DNA of 64,000 nucleotides from Tretioscincus oriximinensis (lineage: Eukaryota > Chordata > Lepidosauria > Squamata > Gymnophthalmidae). The position numbers were made by a program, and so were the translations under genes. The stretch spans positions 124,001 to 188,000 of the forward strand of contig JAJVDF010000775.1 of assembly GCA_022410635.1 (NCBI GenBank), in the 5' to 3' direction. The notes below the pieces were generated by a model. It made no database searches. It was not told the origin of the DNA and saw only the letters and a list, made by a program, of their open reading frames with translations. Shown here piece by piece: positions 21,746 to 33,463 of the stretch (within the stretch, counting starts at the first letter, position 1; every line of letters starts with the position of its first letter).

Positions 21746-22286
21746 CAAGGTTGCCATACGTCCCGGGAAGGCAGGACAATCCCGGCTTTGGGGACTAAAA
21801 TATAGTCCCCTCTGGGTTTTAAGAGAAAATCCTGTATTTTTACATTCCCTGATGCTGCATCAGGAAATGTAAAAATCCAGGATCTTAAAGGCAAAGGAGC
21901 CATAAGGTCTGACGGCTGCAGCCTCAGCAATGCTTTCCAGGGTCCTGGAAGGAATCTCAGAGCGTGCCGTAGTTGATCCTCTGCAGGAGGCGGGGTTTTG
22001 CGCCTGTTGTCAGGCAGATTGCGCTATGTCGCCTCCAGCAGAGGAAAAACACTTGGGGTTTTAAAAGGAGAACAGAGCTTTTGTGCAGCTCTGTTCTCAC
22101 TGTCTCACCACAAGCGTGTTTGTGCATGCATGCATTTGTGTGTATGAATGCGCATGCACATGTGTGCATGCGTGTGTGTGTGCATGCACGTGCATGTGCA
22201 TGTGCGTGTTTGTGTGCACGCACTTGCATGCGCGCATCCCCACCCACCCCATCCCGGTTTTGGGCTGCCAAAATATGGCAACCCTA
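21746..22286. mobile_element. non-autonomous hAT element, 541 bp
   Basis: The ends 'caaggttgcc' (21746-21755) and 'ggcaacccta' (22277-22286) are inverted repeats of the hAT CAGGGTTGCC type. They are flanked by an 8-bp target duplication, 'gcatggag' (21738-21745) against 'gcatggaa' (22287-22294), seven of eight matching. Inside are a near-perfect hairpin at 21830-21882 and a long alternating purine-pyrimidine stretch at about 22118-22240. There is no transposase frame; the open frames are Cys/His/Ala runs from the TG/CA tract. Confidence 0.85.
21830..21882. repeat. hairpin inside the hAT element
   Basis: Two 25-base arms (21830-21854 and 21858-21882) pair with two mismatches around a 3-base loop 'ctg'. 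The left arm contains 'tttttacattccctgatg', the right 'catcaggaaatgtaaaaa'. A few more base pairs may form after a small bulge. Confidence 0.85.
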
Positions 22287-22337
22287 GCATGGAACCTTGC
22301 CATGTAAAGTACAACTCCTGGCCTGCACCACAGCTAG

Positions 22338-22479
22338 ACCTGGGCAGGAAGAAGCCTCTGTAGCAAACCTGCATCCTGACTTGTCCACAAGAAGCATTTT
22401 TTTCTGCTTGCAGGAAAGTGGTTGGTGAACCGATCTATGGAAGGAAGGTGAGATGAACAGAGGGAAGGAAGGAGCGAAG
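22338..22479. repeat. 142-bp duplication, copy 2
   Basis: This is the second copy of 21558-21699. It is followed by a (CAC)n run and then by the CR1 fragment at 22490. The lack of any length difference suggests a fairly recent tandem duplication. Confidence 0.85.
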
Positions 22480-22489
22480 AAGGCTGTAG

Positions 22490-23030
22490 CACCACCACCA
22501 CCACCACCCTTATGAAATCTAGCTGCAATGTCTGGATTTCTTCAGCCTCAAATGATGCCACATCAGAGGTGATCTGGCTGAAGTGTATATAATCATGTAC
22601 GAGATGATATTTTCTCTATCACACCACACTAGGACCAGGGTGCATGCCTTAAAACTAATGGGCAGAAGAGTGAGAATAGACAAAGGGAAGTATTTTTTTT
22701 TTCACCAAGAGGGTCATCGGCTTGTGGAATTTACTTCCAGAAGAGGTGGTAGTAGCTAACAGCCTCGATACCTGTAAGAGAGGATTAGACAAGTTCATGG
22801 ACACTAAGGGTATAAACAGCAATTAGGATGGATGTTTTGATGCTGCCTCCTAAATGGAGCAATAGACACTATTCCTAAAATACCATTTGCAGGGCATCGA
22901 GAACAGTTGAAGATTTTGCCTTTTTCTGTTTCAGACTGCCCAGGTGGGTCTCTGTGTGAAACAGAATGCTGGACTAGATGAGCTCCAACCTGATACAGCA
23001 CGGCTACTCTTAGGTTCATATGAGTTTAGT
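22490..23030 (+). mobile_element. CR1 LINE 3' end
   Basis: Conceptual translation shows the C-terminal CR1 ORF2 motifs 'GKYFF', 'RVIGLWN' in mutated form, 'PEEVVVANSLDT' and 'LDKFMDTKGIN' between 22690 and 22820, followed by the CR1 3' UTR with 'tgtgtgaaacagaatgctgg' (22954-22973). It is parallel to the minus-strand copy at 37726-38612, and the UTR also matches 49545-49668. It is 5'-truncated close to a (CAC)n run. The final word 'ttaggttcata' is typical of the end of this subfamily. Confidence 0.85.
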
Positions 23031-23035
23031 AAAAA

Positions 23036-23190
23036 AACACACGTGCACACTCCTCCCTCTGCTCTCCCTTGCCACCTCTCTTCACACACAAGGACACTTT
23101 TCCCACCTTCCTCCCTTGTCCCTACACACACACACATTTCATCCCTCCTCCTTCCTCCCTTGCCCCTCCCTTCACATGGGTAGGATGCAA
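23036..23190 (+). repeat. pyrimidine-rich tract with CA runs
   Basis: C/T-rich sequence with CA dinucleotide bursts ('acacacacacaca' near 23126). Its reverse complement resembles the G/A-rich stretch at 58517-58615, which suggests a dispersed repeat rather than a simple repeat alone. Non-coding. Confidence 0.5.
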
Positions 23191-23689
23191 ACAAGATGGA
23201 GGAGGGGCTAGAGGCTGTTGCCTTACAATATACAATGGGCTAATTCCATTAGTTCCAGAACAAAGCACTTGGATTTTTATTTTTGAAAAAAATAATTCAT
23301 ACAGTGTTTTATTCTAGAATATTCAAAAACAGTGTATAAGTAAGCAATAACTGGGTGCAGTTTAAGTCTGGTTACAAATACAGTTATTTGTTAGCATAAT
23401 TTCTCTTTCCAAAGAAATGTCTGGTGTACAGTCCTCATGAAGAAATGGCCCCTCTTTTATAAATTCTGTTAATTTTGCAAACATAACTAGCAATAAAACC
23501 ATTAGCCAGAATCAAAAGGTTTATCGTGCCAATGTTTAAAAAACTCATTCCTAATATTGCATTTGCACCATGAACAATACTTTCTGATTTGAACACTCAA
23601 TCACAAAGCACATTTTGCAACTGCAGTAAATGAAAATCATTGCTGGAGAGGCAGAAGCATGCAGAAGGCCTGATAATCATAATAATTTA
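23191..23689. other. no gene recognised
   Basis: AT-rich sequence; nothing supported. Confidence 0.5.
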
Positions 23690-24830
23690 TTTAAATTTTA
23701 TTAAAGAAAAACAAGACAAAAAGTAAAAACAAAATACTCTCCCCTCCCTCATTCCTCTTGGTGGAAATAACAGTCTTTTATTCTTATCTATGTGAATCTT
23801 CTCTGTTCGAAGAGCATTAAGATGGTTTCTTTAAGTGTTTCATTTGTTGCAGTAAACAGTCCATATGCGATAAATCTTTGCCATTTTCCATTACTCCTTT
23901 GGCACTATTGCATACAATTTCAATCTCTTTTTTCTTAAATAATCAAATTTCATAAAGTCTAACATATAATTCATCCAATTATCCATTGTCCCTCTATCCC
24001 CAAGCTATTACAGTGTTCCCTGCCCATACAGAGTACTTCACTATCCAATAGTTTTCCTTACTTAAATTCAAATAATCCACCTCATTAATTATTAACAATT
24101 TCATTGAAGGTATCCTTACCTCCCTTAACACTTGTTCCCAAAATATCCTAATTTCCCTATAATTATACATTTGACGATATACTCCTCTATCTTGGGACCC
24201 ATGCTAGCACCCACCATGTGTGATAATTGCATTGGGGTTCTGTACCACCTTTGATATTCGCCTTTTCTCTGCTCCTTTAATTCTGTTATCCCTAAACTTA
24301 TTTATTTTGTAAATATTTTGTGAATTTGCAATTTCCTGATTCCAATACTATTCCAGATTGTTGGGTTTTCTGGTTTTTTTTTTTACTATGATTCTATATG
24401 TTTCCCCCACCAATTTCTTTTTGCCCTCTATTCTATTTTTATAATTTCCTCTAGATCAAGTAAATATGTTCTCATCTTGTTCTTTATTTTATTCTCGTTG
24501 ATGAAGGAGTACAATGCCAGCTCCTGTCTCCCCTTCTCTCTACCAGTGAACTTATTTCAGTCAATTTCAAGAGGTTGCCATTCACATTAATCAAATCTTG
24601 CAATCTACATTTCCCTTGTTTTTGAAGATAGTCAAATATTTTGTGAACATTATATCCCCTGTTTCATTAACCTGATTAACTGATGCTGCTGGCCTCCAAG
24701 TGTTATCGAATAATTTGTAGTTCTGTTTCCATATTAAGTGTGGTGAGAGCCAATACTTCGTATTTTTCTTTTCTTCCTTTACTACCATTGACAATTTATT
24801 GTCCATTAAATTAAGTTTAAATTTAAAAGT
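23690..24830 (-). mobile_element. L1-clade LINE fragment (ORF2 C-terminal region)
   Basis: The minus strand shows decayed residues like the C-terminal part of L1 ORF2. An open stretch at 24591-24806 reads 'IWKQNYKLFDNTWRPAASVN' and 'MFTKYLTIFKNKGNVDCKI'. Downstream on the minus strand are 'HTWW' and 'IFWEQVLREV'-type residues, recalling the HMWW...FW motif of L1 proteins. The far end (plus 23690-23730) looks like an A-rich LINE tail followed by ATT-type repeats. Many stops make it non-functional. Support is at motif level only. Confidence 0.55.
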
Positions 24831-26462
24831 GCATAAATACCAGTGCTTCCATCAGACTAGTATCACAAAAGCAGCCTTCATGTATTAACTGAAGTCCCCT
24901 AGCAAAGCCAGATTCCCCAAAGAATAAATGAAAAAAGCATCAGCCTAAACAGTTGGTTGTCCTTTTTCAGTACAGAGCAAGGCCATAGAAAATCCATCTG
25001 GCTACCTTCCAAGGAAAGCAGACACTAAGAAGATGATTTAGACAGACAAGTCTTTTGATAAGCATGGATTTTTCAAAATAAACTCCCTAGCAAAATAGTC
25101 TTCACAATTGACTAGTGTGGCAACAGAGGCAGAAAAATAAAGAATTGACTTCAAAACCAAGGCTTCTTACCCTGAAACCTTTCTGTAAATTTTGTAAATG
25201 TTCATGTCTTTGAAGATTAAAGACAAAAGTCCATGCATTTCATTCTCTCTTTGGGTGATATTTGTATGCTAGGTTTATGTTAAGAAAGTAAAATAGGCAA
25301 GTAAAATTACTCACCATGCCTCAGAATAAGAAAAGTTGTTTTGGGGGAAAAAAATCTCACGTGATTTTGGAAATAAGACTCGCTCTTTATTTCAAAATGA
25401 TACCTTTAGGCTCTTTCCAGCCTAGCAACTGCTAAAATATATTTCACATAGAGATACTTTTACAGTTTCTCACCAAAATTATCCACACATCTCAGCCTTT
25501 CTACACAAATTCTTTATAATCATTTGACAGACGTTTCCATAGTCAACCAATAATCTGGTAAATCATTTCTGAAACCTGAAATCTGTCAGTTTATCTAGAT
25601 ACTAGTGGTGGCAAATGCAACACAAATTTGACTTGCACATGGATAACTGACTCTGTTTGGTAGCAGCCCATTATGAGCTCATAGGAGTTACATAACACTG
25701 CTCCCTTGTTGTATACTTGTGATATAGGAATAACATGGCATCCACAAGCTATCATAAATGCTGCTATATGGCAGAGGAAATTGAAGAATTCACAGCACTC
25801 TTGCCTGCAATTCTTTTGTTAAGACATGCTTGTTGCTACAGGATTGCCCTGCCCCTACCATGATGAACAATTGGTTGCTATTCACTGCATCTATGTTGGT
25901 AACAAAGTTGATTTGGGAGATGGGAGGCACACGGTTTCCTTCCCTGTCAAGATTTCATCGGATTAGGCTGCTGAGAGACATCTTTACCACACTCACAGGG
26001 ATCAATGCTGATGTCTGCGTCTTTGGTGTAGGTGGATGGGACAATGGGAGATTAATTAATTAGAGAGGAAGGGAGTGTTACATTTAACATGCTTCATCCC
26101 CTCAAGGTATGTGGATCCTGCTTGAAGTAAAAACATTGCAGTTAGTTGACTAAAGTGTTTTCTGTGTTTGTTTGTTTTTACTGTTATCGGCCTTTTTTAG
26201 TAGCTTTTAATTTTATTTTTAATGTGTATCAATTATTGCAGGTCAATTTGGGGCTGGGGATATAGAAAATAATAGAAATTCCAACAACAGTTAAAATAAA
26301 TAGATAAAACCTCAAATAACAATTGAAGTACACACTTTTTTGGAACAATATTTGAATTAGACATTTCTCAAAAGACCTCATTAGTGGTTTTGTAGATGTT
26401 TTGCCAGACATTTTTTTTTCAAAGCTATCTATTCTTGTGGAATGCTATGCCGGCTTCTTCAT
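24831..26462. other. no gene recognised
   Basis: Unique-looking AT-rich DNA. The frame at 25830-26063 (77 codons) has no recognisable domain. Confidence 0.45.
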
Positions 26463-26529
26463 TTAAATTCCAGATCTTCGGGTATGGGGTGGGGTATAAA
26501 TGTAAATAAATAAATAAATAAATAAATAA

Positions 26530-26619
<90 letters not shown>

Positions 26620-26650
26620 TTTAAAAAAGTAAAAGTAAAATATATAAACA
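26463..26650 (+). repeat. L2-like tail followed by (TAAA)n and (TAA)n microsatellite
   Basis: 'cagatcttcgggtatggggt' (26471-26490) plus 'ataaatgtaaataaataaat' is an L2/SINE tail. It runs into about 90 bases of TAA repeats, then 'aaaagtaaaagtaaaatata'. The same sequence follows the TAA run at 36690, so the microsatellite sits in a shared repeat context. Confidence 0.7.
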
Positions 26651-28312
26651 TGTTTTAATAATGAGAAGTTGAAAATATACTTTTTCTTCCTAAGTTATTG
26701 TCCGCCAGTCTTATGCCTACTGCCCTTCAAAAAGTTTTATTTCCTAAATCATTTTGTTTGCTCAATTAATTTCAGAAATATTCCAAATTCCAAGCTGTAT
26801 CCATGCAGTGACCTGCAACATTACAGAAGACTGAACAAAATATGGGGTCAAGAATGAATAAACATCCTTTGCAATTATAGGATAGCAAATGGGCCGTTGC
26901 TGATCAGTATTATGGTTATGTGAATTTCAAAAGTGTTTTGTTTGATAGGTTTGTTAACATGTCTAAAGGATAAATACCTTGGGTACACAAACAACATTTG
27001 TTCAAGGAGTCCCTGAAGCAGTGACTCACTATATAAAAACAAAGGAAAATTAAAAGTGTGAAGGGAGATGTGAAACTTGCCCCTGAAACTATGATAAACA
27101 ATGATAATTAATATTTTCATGATAACATGAAATGTTCAAGACTTAATTACTTGCCACAATCTTCACAACAGTATAGCAAAATTGACCACAATGTGTTGCG
27201 CGCATGGAACATTAATGCTACTAACACAAATGGAAATACAAAATTGTATAATGTGTGTACCAAATATTTATACTTATATTCTACCCTAAGAAATCTTAAT
27301 TTTTATGTGTCTGTAATCAGTACCTCATAGGAAGCTTAACTAAAATGCAATCATTTCTATTTTAAAGAAAGTTCGATTAAAATTGTCTTTCATTGTTAGA
27401 AAAAAGGTCTTAAATTTATAATTAATGCTTGTGTAATTATAGGTTGGGGCACACAGACAGGGCTTGGCTTTTTTTTCATCTTCTCCAGATTGCAGTATCC
27501 ACTATCCTGTCATAATTAAGCATATGGTTATTGTTATTGGAAACCTCATCAGTCCCTTTTCCAGACAGCAAGCTTTTAAACAGTTTGGGAGAGGGACGTT
27601 CTGACGTGGATTTTAAAGAAAACCCAAAACAGTTTCATTTTTTGCTGACCTATATTCCTTCTGTTCAATCCAAACAAAAAATAATAATTTTGAATTTGTG
27701 CTGGACTCACACACATTTTGTCATTCCGGACTTTTTGAGAACTTTTAGTCATTTTGGCCAGGAAAGTTCTCACAAAGTCCAGAAAGTCTCAAAAAACAGT
27801 CTGCAATTATTCAAATTATTTCAGATCTGAGTCCATTTTGGAACTTTAAACTTAATTTATTTATTTATGTATCTGGGGATTGAGACTTTGAATGTTAGAG
27901 GGGAAACCAGACTATTTGAGGCATGGAAATTTACAGTTCAAAACCCCCTCCTGTCCAATCACCTGCATTGTTTTGAATATTACGAAGGTTTAAGGGATAT
28001 GGTAGAAGAAATCTGACTTCTCCTTGCTGAAAGGCTGATCACACATTATCTGACAGACATCTGCATGAGACTCTCATGCAATTCCCCTCACTGGCTGTTC
28101 TGTTGTGATTTTTTAAAATCTATTTTAATTTGTTGTGTGTTTTTTTTTACTGGGAAGAGGCTGCCACCCTTCCCTCCAATTCTGCTGTCCTGGGCAGCTG
28201 TGCCTTTTTGCTCTCCTTTAAATACAGGTCTGGACTGACAAAGAAAATATTTTTTCTCTATTAAGCTTATCTAACCCATGCATGCTTTTATACACATATA
28301 AAGGTCCTTACT
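26651..28312. other. no gene recognised
   Basis: AT-rich DNA; open frames at 27531-27830 and on the opposite strand overlap and have no domain signal. A short TTTA run near 27852 may be a decayed LINE tail. Confidence 0.45.
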
Positions 28313-28425
28313 GAATGAAGCTCAGGATCCATCCATTCCAGTATTCAGTTGTGAAAGTGGCCGTGCAGCTGCACAAGGAAGTCCTCTGGCAGGACACAAA
28401 CACATGGTTAGTCTTGCTCTTCTCC
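28313..28425 (-). mobile_element. possible CR1 3' UTR fragment
   Basis: The stretch 'ggatccatccattccagtat' to 'ctggcaggac' resembles, in diverged form, the CR1 3' end at 37745-37820 ('ggatcaggccagagcccatc', 'cagcattctgtgtcacacag'). A similar weak match lies at 28692-28750 ('cctaagaatataagaggaat'). The match is too diverged for certainty. Confidence 0.35.
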
Positions 28426-30267
28426 TACTCTCATCAGACCTAATAGCCAATGAATGTTGACAAATTTAAGAGGATAAGAAATGTTCCACAGGAGAAATCT
28501 ATTACCTGGCAGTCTTCTCTCTGTCTGCTATGCATAGAACATTGGAACAGAATCTGGGCTGAATTATATGGTTGGAAATGTCCTGAGAGACACTATATAT
28601 ATCAGGATGGAAAATCTTGATTGCACAAACAAGCACAAAACAAACAAACAAAAGTCTATCATAAGCTATTTTTAAAATAGTCTCAAATGAACCCATGAGA
28701 ACCTAAGAATATAAGAGGAATGCATTAGGCCATATTCTGTTCTAGTGAGTGATCTAAGGAACCTCTTAGCCTGGAGTAGTGCATGAACAGGAAAACCTTT
28801 TTCTGGTACAGAATAAGGCCTAGTATATTTTATGTTTCTCTTGCTCCTGCTCCTCCTCCCGTTGGAGCAATTCCCTGCAGTAGTTATGATTATAGCTAGA
28901 GACTCTGCCTTGTTATCAAGACTAATGCTTATTGTCTTAATGGTTCCAATTCTGCTACCATGCTTATCTCAATATATCTTTTTATATATGCACGGCTCCA
29001 GAAAGCAGCATATCTATATTACGAGGTTGCTAATTTTAATATTTACAAGTTAATCTTTTTTGTTCATAAAGCACTTCTGCCACATGACCTTAATTTACAA
29101 TGCTAGCAGGATATATAACATAATTGGTATCATCTGCTTTCTTGCAAATTGTTTATTCTCATAATATGTACCCTTCATGTTTTCATTTCCCCTTCTCAGA
29201 TTTTTTTTTACTGATTATTACATTGTCACTAAATAAAGGTCAGAACTTCAGAGCTACCTGGATTCAGGTGCTGCTGTGTGCATAAGAAATTCAAGAGATT
29301 GAGGGAAGAAAATAATGAGAGTGTAGGGTTTTCAGTTCAAGAATTTCTCTTAATATTGGCTCAATAGGATGAAAGGGTCATCATATGCTGTGGCCTGCTC
29401 TGTGGTCTTTGGGGGAAGGGCAGGATTCCAGTTGTATAATAAATAGCAGAGAATCTAGGGACTAATGGATTAAAAGGATGTGCTGAACTGTTCAACCATG
29501 AACCAATTTGTTTCAAACTAAGGATGTTTAACCAATTTGAATTTGAATCCAAATGAACTGAGGGAGTCCAGGAAAACCAGTTGAGCTCATAGAGTAAGTT
29601 GAACCAGTCTGTGTCCATTACTATATTGCTCTATAATCATTATTATTGTTGTTGTCACAGAGACATTTGATCAAATTTGTTTGAAAAGATTTCAAACAAA
29701 ATGAGAAGCTCTTTTACTGTTCCTGTGACTCTTTAGTGGTCTCACCTCTTCAGACCACATAATGGCCATNTTTTAGTGAAAGCTACTATTATGTTAATGA
29801 AAGAAGAAAAGAACTGCCACATCCAGGGCTGCTATCGCATTTTAACATTTACCATGATAGCCCTATATTTATACTGTAACAATTCCTAAACTTGTTACAG
29901 TGCAAACATGAAATATATAAATTTATCATCTGCTCCATGCAATGTCAAAATAGTTGAATCCTCACCACACTGTCCTAAATTGTGTCACGATAACTGTGTT
30001 TGATATTTAATGATAGTTGTGCTTGAAGGAGCCATGATTCTTCTTGGAAGACAGCAAGAAAATTTTACAAGTATACCTCAACATAGCAGGAGTATGGAGA
30101 AATTGTGGACCAGCTTTAAGCTTCTGCACGAAACAGAGCTAGAAGCTTATAGGAAATTTGAGAAATTTACATTAATGAATTCAAGATGGGTAATGATTAT
30201 TATATGTTATGTTAATTTTCTAAACTGTGGATTCACAACCTCCTCCTTCCCCTGGAATTATCAAGGC
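28426..30267. other. no gene recognised; small hairpins
   Basis: Non-coding AT-rich DNA. Two small stems are visible: 'actgtaacaa' against 'ttgttacagt' near 29873-29901, and 'tttgtttgaaa' against 'tttcaaacaaa' near 29678-29702. There is an N at 29770. Confidence 0.45.
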
Positions 30268-30360
30268 ACTACTACTACTACTACTTCTACTACTACATTA
30301 CTGATACTACTGCTAGTACATTGCTGTTGTTGACGATGGTGGTGGTGATGGTGATGGTTC
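30268..30360 (+). repeat. compound trinucleotide microsatellite (ACT/GTT/GGT)
   Basis: A run of 'actactactact' with interruptions passes into 'tgctgttgttgacgatggtg' and GGT/GAT units. The open frame through it codes Thr-rich residues by composition only. Confidence 0.8.
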
Positions 30361-32309
30361 CATTCTGTATGGAATGATAAGTGATCAGTCTACTTTTCCT
30401 ACAGTTTTAACTGAAAACTTTGAGCAAAGAGGTCTTGTTATTAGGAAGTAACAAGAAAAAGATGCTAAGACCCTTACTAGACATTCTGAATCCAGATTAA
30501 CACCGATACTACTTTGAAATTGAGAACGCCTTTAAATTGTAGGATGCCATTTTCTTGTCTCCATAATTAAACTGTATATGTGTGCAACATCCTTGCAACA
30601 ACACTTTGTATTTTTGCTTATTTGCATATTTTAATTCATTTATGCTTGACAATACTTTGGCCTTGCTATGTCAGAAAAATGCACTACTTATCATAGATGA
30701 ACAAAAAGGAGGGGAAAATATAAATGCAGAAAATTTATGAAGGTCTTTAAAACTTATTTATAAAAAGAGAGATGTTAAAATTATATAGGAAACCAGAGCC
30801 TTACAGTCAAATACAGGGTTTTTAATATAATGTCTACATAGTGTGCCTTGGCTATTGTGTGGGAAACAAAAAACCAGGTCCTGGCTGTTCTCTGAAAAAA
30901 TAAGCAATATTTCCAGTAAGTACAAAAATCGTGGAGAAAGAAGAGAACAAAAGAAAGAGAGTCTACATCTGCGTAGGTTTTAATGGATCAAAAGAAATTT
31001 AAAAGAGTGCAGCATTTGCATTTTAGTGCTTTAAGTCTCATTAAAGACCCATTAAAGGTGATAGTATTCACATACTTCAGTCGCTAATCCACATTATATG
31101 CTAGAAAACACCTTTTATTTAATACTTTAACTGGGTAAAAATACTACTGTTCAAATATTATTTCTAAGCTTTTGAGGAGTCTACCCTCTAACTGACTCGT
31201 CTGCCTTCTAGCACCATTATCTTCCCCTGTTCATCACCACAACAATGATAGCTCACTGTGACTGTCCCTGCTTTTTTCCATACATTAACACAGTATTTCT
31301 TCCTCCCTATTAACAGGATATTCTACCATTGAACATGAATGATTCTGCTGATCTATATATACCCACAGCTTGTGCTAGTAGATCTCCCACCAGAGATATA
31401 TATGTTTGACTGCACCAAAAGGGGCTTCTACTTTGGAGAAACATTTTTGGGACAATTAAAGTGAGGGATATAAGGTAGAATAATTATAAGCCAATAAATT
31501 GGAATAAATAGCTTGTTTCTGAAATGGTGGACTGGACCAGATGCTCATGTACAGTTAGCAGCAAGTGCCTATTATGTATGAGGGGCTTTGCACCATTTTC
31601 TGGGCTCCCTGGAGTGGTGGTGGAATTGCCTGGCAAAAAACAATCTCCATTGGTAACTTCAAAGCCTCAGAATAAAAGTTCCTAGNCTCTGATGTTGGGA
31701 TAGTTTAATATGGATTATCCTTGGAGTAAGGCACCAGCTGTCCTCTGATTTTCATCCAAAGCATTCAATTCAACCCAAAATTAACATGACACAAGGGAAT
31801 ACTTTGTGTGCAGTTCTTGTTCTAGTGTCCAGATAATGTTACTTCTAGAAAACATTTGAGTTGCTTTATTTTTCTTAATTGTGTACCGTTGCAACCAGAG
31901 TATGAGAGAAATGCGTTGACTAAAATGAAAAGAGTTGCTGATCATTCTCCAAATGACATCAAAGGACCATGTATACTGTCAGCAGCCAAGGTGAATGCAA
32001 TAAAGTTTAAAGAGCATTGGTAATAGTAGCATGACCCTAATAAATCCTAAACAGACCTTCGAGTTTGTACTTTGGTAATGATATTGCAACTACAGTTATG
32101 GTTTATTTGTTTAACCAAGGGCAAAGTTGCTGAGTCAAAGCTTCATTCAGGGAAGAAACAAAAACAACAACAACAGAAGAATAGACAGGAGACAATAATG
32201 ACAAATACATTTTAAAAGCAGAAGCAGTCAGGCATCAGGAATGATTTAAAAAGTAAAACACTTTTAAAGCACAAGGCTGTGTTTTCATTGGGGGAAATAA
32301 TCTGGGATG
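30361..32309. other. no gene recognised
   Basis: Unique-looking AT-rich DNA with one N at 31686. No exon or element supported. Confidence 0.45.
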
Positions 32310-32722
32310 AAAAAAAAAGAAAAAGAAAAAGAAAAAGAAAAAGAAAAAGAAAAAGAAAAAGAAAAAGAAAAAGAAAAAGAAAAAGAAAAAGAAAAAGAAA
32401 AAGAAAAAGAAAAAGAAAAAGAAAAAGAAAAAGAAAAAGAAAAAGAAAAAGAAAAAGAAAAAGAAAAAGAAAAAGAAAAAGAAAAAGAAAAAGAAAAAGA
32501 AAAAGAACTGGGTTCTTATACCCCGCTTTTCTCACCTTTCAAAGGGACTCAAAGCGGGACTCTACTTGCAGTCAGTTGCAATTTCTTGCAATTCATGCTT
32601 TCTAATAGCTGGGTTGGCTTGAGCTACAGGCTGGTGGAAGGTGCTCACCCCTCCACACGTCCCACACAGGGCTTCAAAACCTGATCTCCCAGGCGAGAGA
32701 TGAATTCCTAAGCGACTGATAG
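32310..32722 (-). mobile_element. tRNA-derived SINE with ~197-bp hexanucleotide tail
   Basis: On the minus strand the SINE starts near 32722 with a decayed tRNA-like head ('tcagtcgcttaggaattcat'), passes through the body and ends 'gggtataagaacccagttc', followed by about 33 units of TTTTTC (plus-strand 'aaaaag', 32310-32506). Relative to the 47 kb and 33 kb copies, roughly 75 bases of the body are missing between 'caaagcgg' and 'ctacttgcagtc'. The Lys/Arg- and Leu/Phe-repeat open frames are artefacts. Confidence 0.85.
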
Positions 32723-33084
32723 GGGATAGAGAACTCAGAGTGACTTCTGTTTCCCCATGTGGAATAATATCTAACAGACAGACTGATAGAGATGGAGTGA
32801 GAACACAGTCAGCAATCTACTGTCCTACTTTTGAGCTGTTTTTTCTCCCATGTTTATGGGTGTAGTTTCATAGTGATAATAATACAAGCATTTTAGTGTT
32901 AAGAAATACAACAACAACAACATGCCTTGGTGGGAAGCATGAAAGTGATAGCAAGCATTTTTACCAAAGAGGAATAGTGGTACAATCAATAAGAACAGGC
33001 ATTTCAAAAGGGAGATTGGTCATTTGAGGTCAATGTATCTGCAATGGAGAGAAGTGAGTACTCTCTACTGGGCTCAGCTTTAGC

Positions 33085-33215
33085 CAACCTAGCTGTTCAA
33101 AAATGAGCAGTCACAAGTAGATGAATAGATACCAATAGCTTGTAAGCTGCTTTGAGTTCCTTTGGGTGAGAAAAGTGAGGCATAAAAACCAGTTTTCCTC
33201 CTCCTCTTCTTCTTT
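33085..33215 (+). mobile_element. diverged 3' fragment of the same SINE family
   Basis: 'cctagctgttcaaaaatgag', 'caagtagatgaatagatacc' and 'cttgtaagctgctttgagtt' with a C/T tail (33198-33223) follow the order of the SINE body at 33590-33771 but are strongly diverged and lack the middle part. Confidence 0.6.
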
Positions 33216-33463
33216 CTTTCTTTTGATTGTCCTGCTGAGGGGACAGGCAAGTATTCTTGAGTAGCCAATACACAGGGGTGGTAGAATGAGTTCTTGGAAC
33301 CCATGTACAGAGCTTCTGAATACTTCTACAGGTATTACTTGCAATGTTATCTGAGAAATATATTTATATAATATTGCTACGTAAAAAGATGTGAAAATAA
33401 AATTAACCAGTGCTGTTTAGAATTTCACAGTATTTGACTTGTGGACTAGTGTTTCACTAAATA

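Noticed and set aside
21957..22374. Cys/His/Ala-rich open frames on both strands
   Set aside because: They are products of the alternating TG/CA stretch in the hAT element.
25830..26063. 77-codon frame as a possible small gene
   Set aside because: No domain, no splice or promoter context, and length within chance expectation for the region.
32212..32684. Long Lys/Arg-, Lys/Glu- or Leu/Phe-repeat open frames
   Set aside because: They are translations of a hexanucleotide microsatellite at the end of a SINE and have no independent coding evidence.
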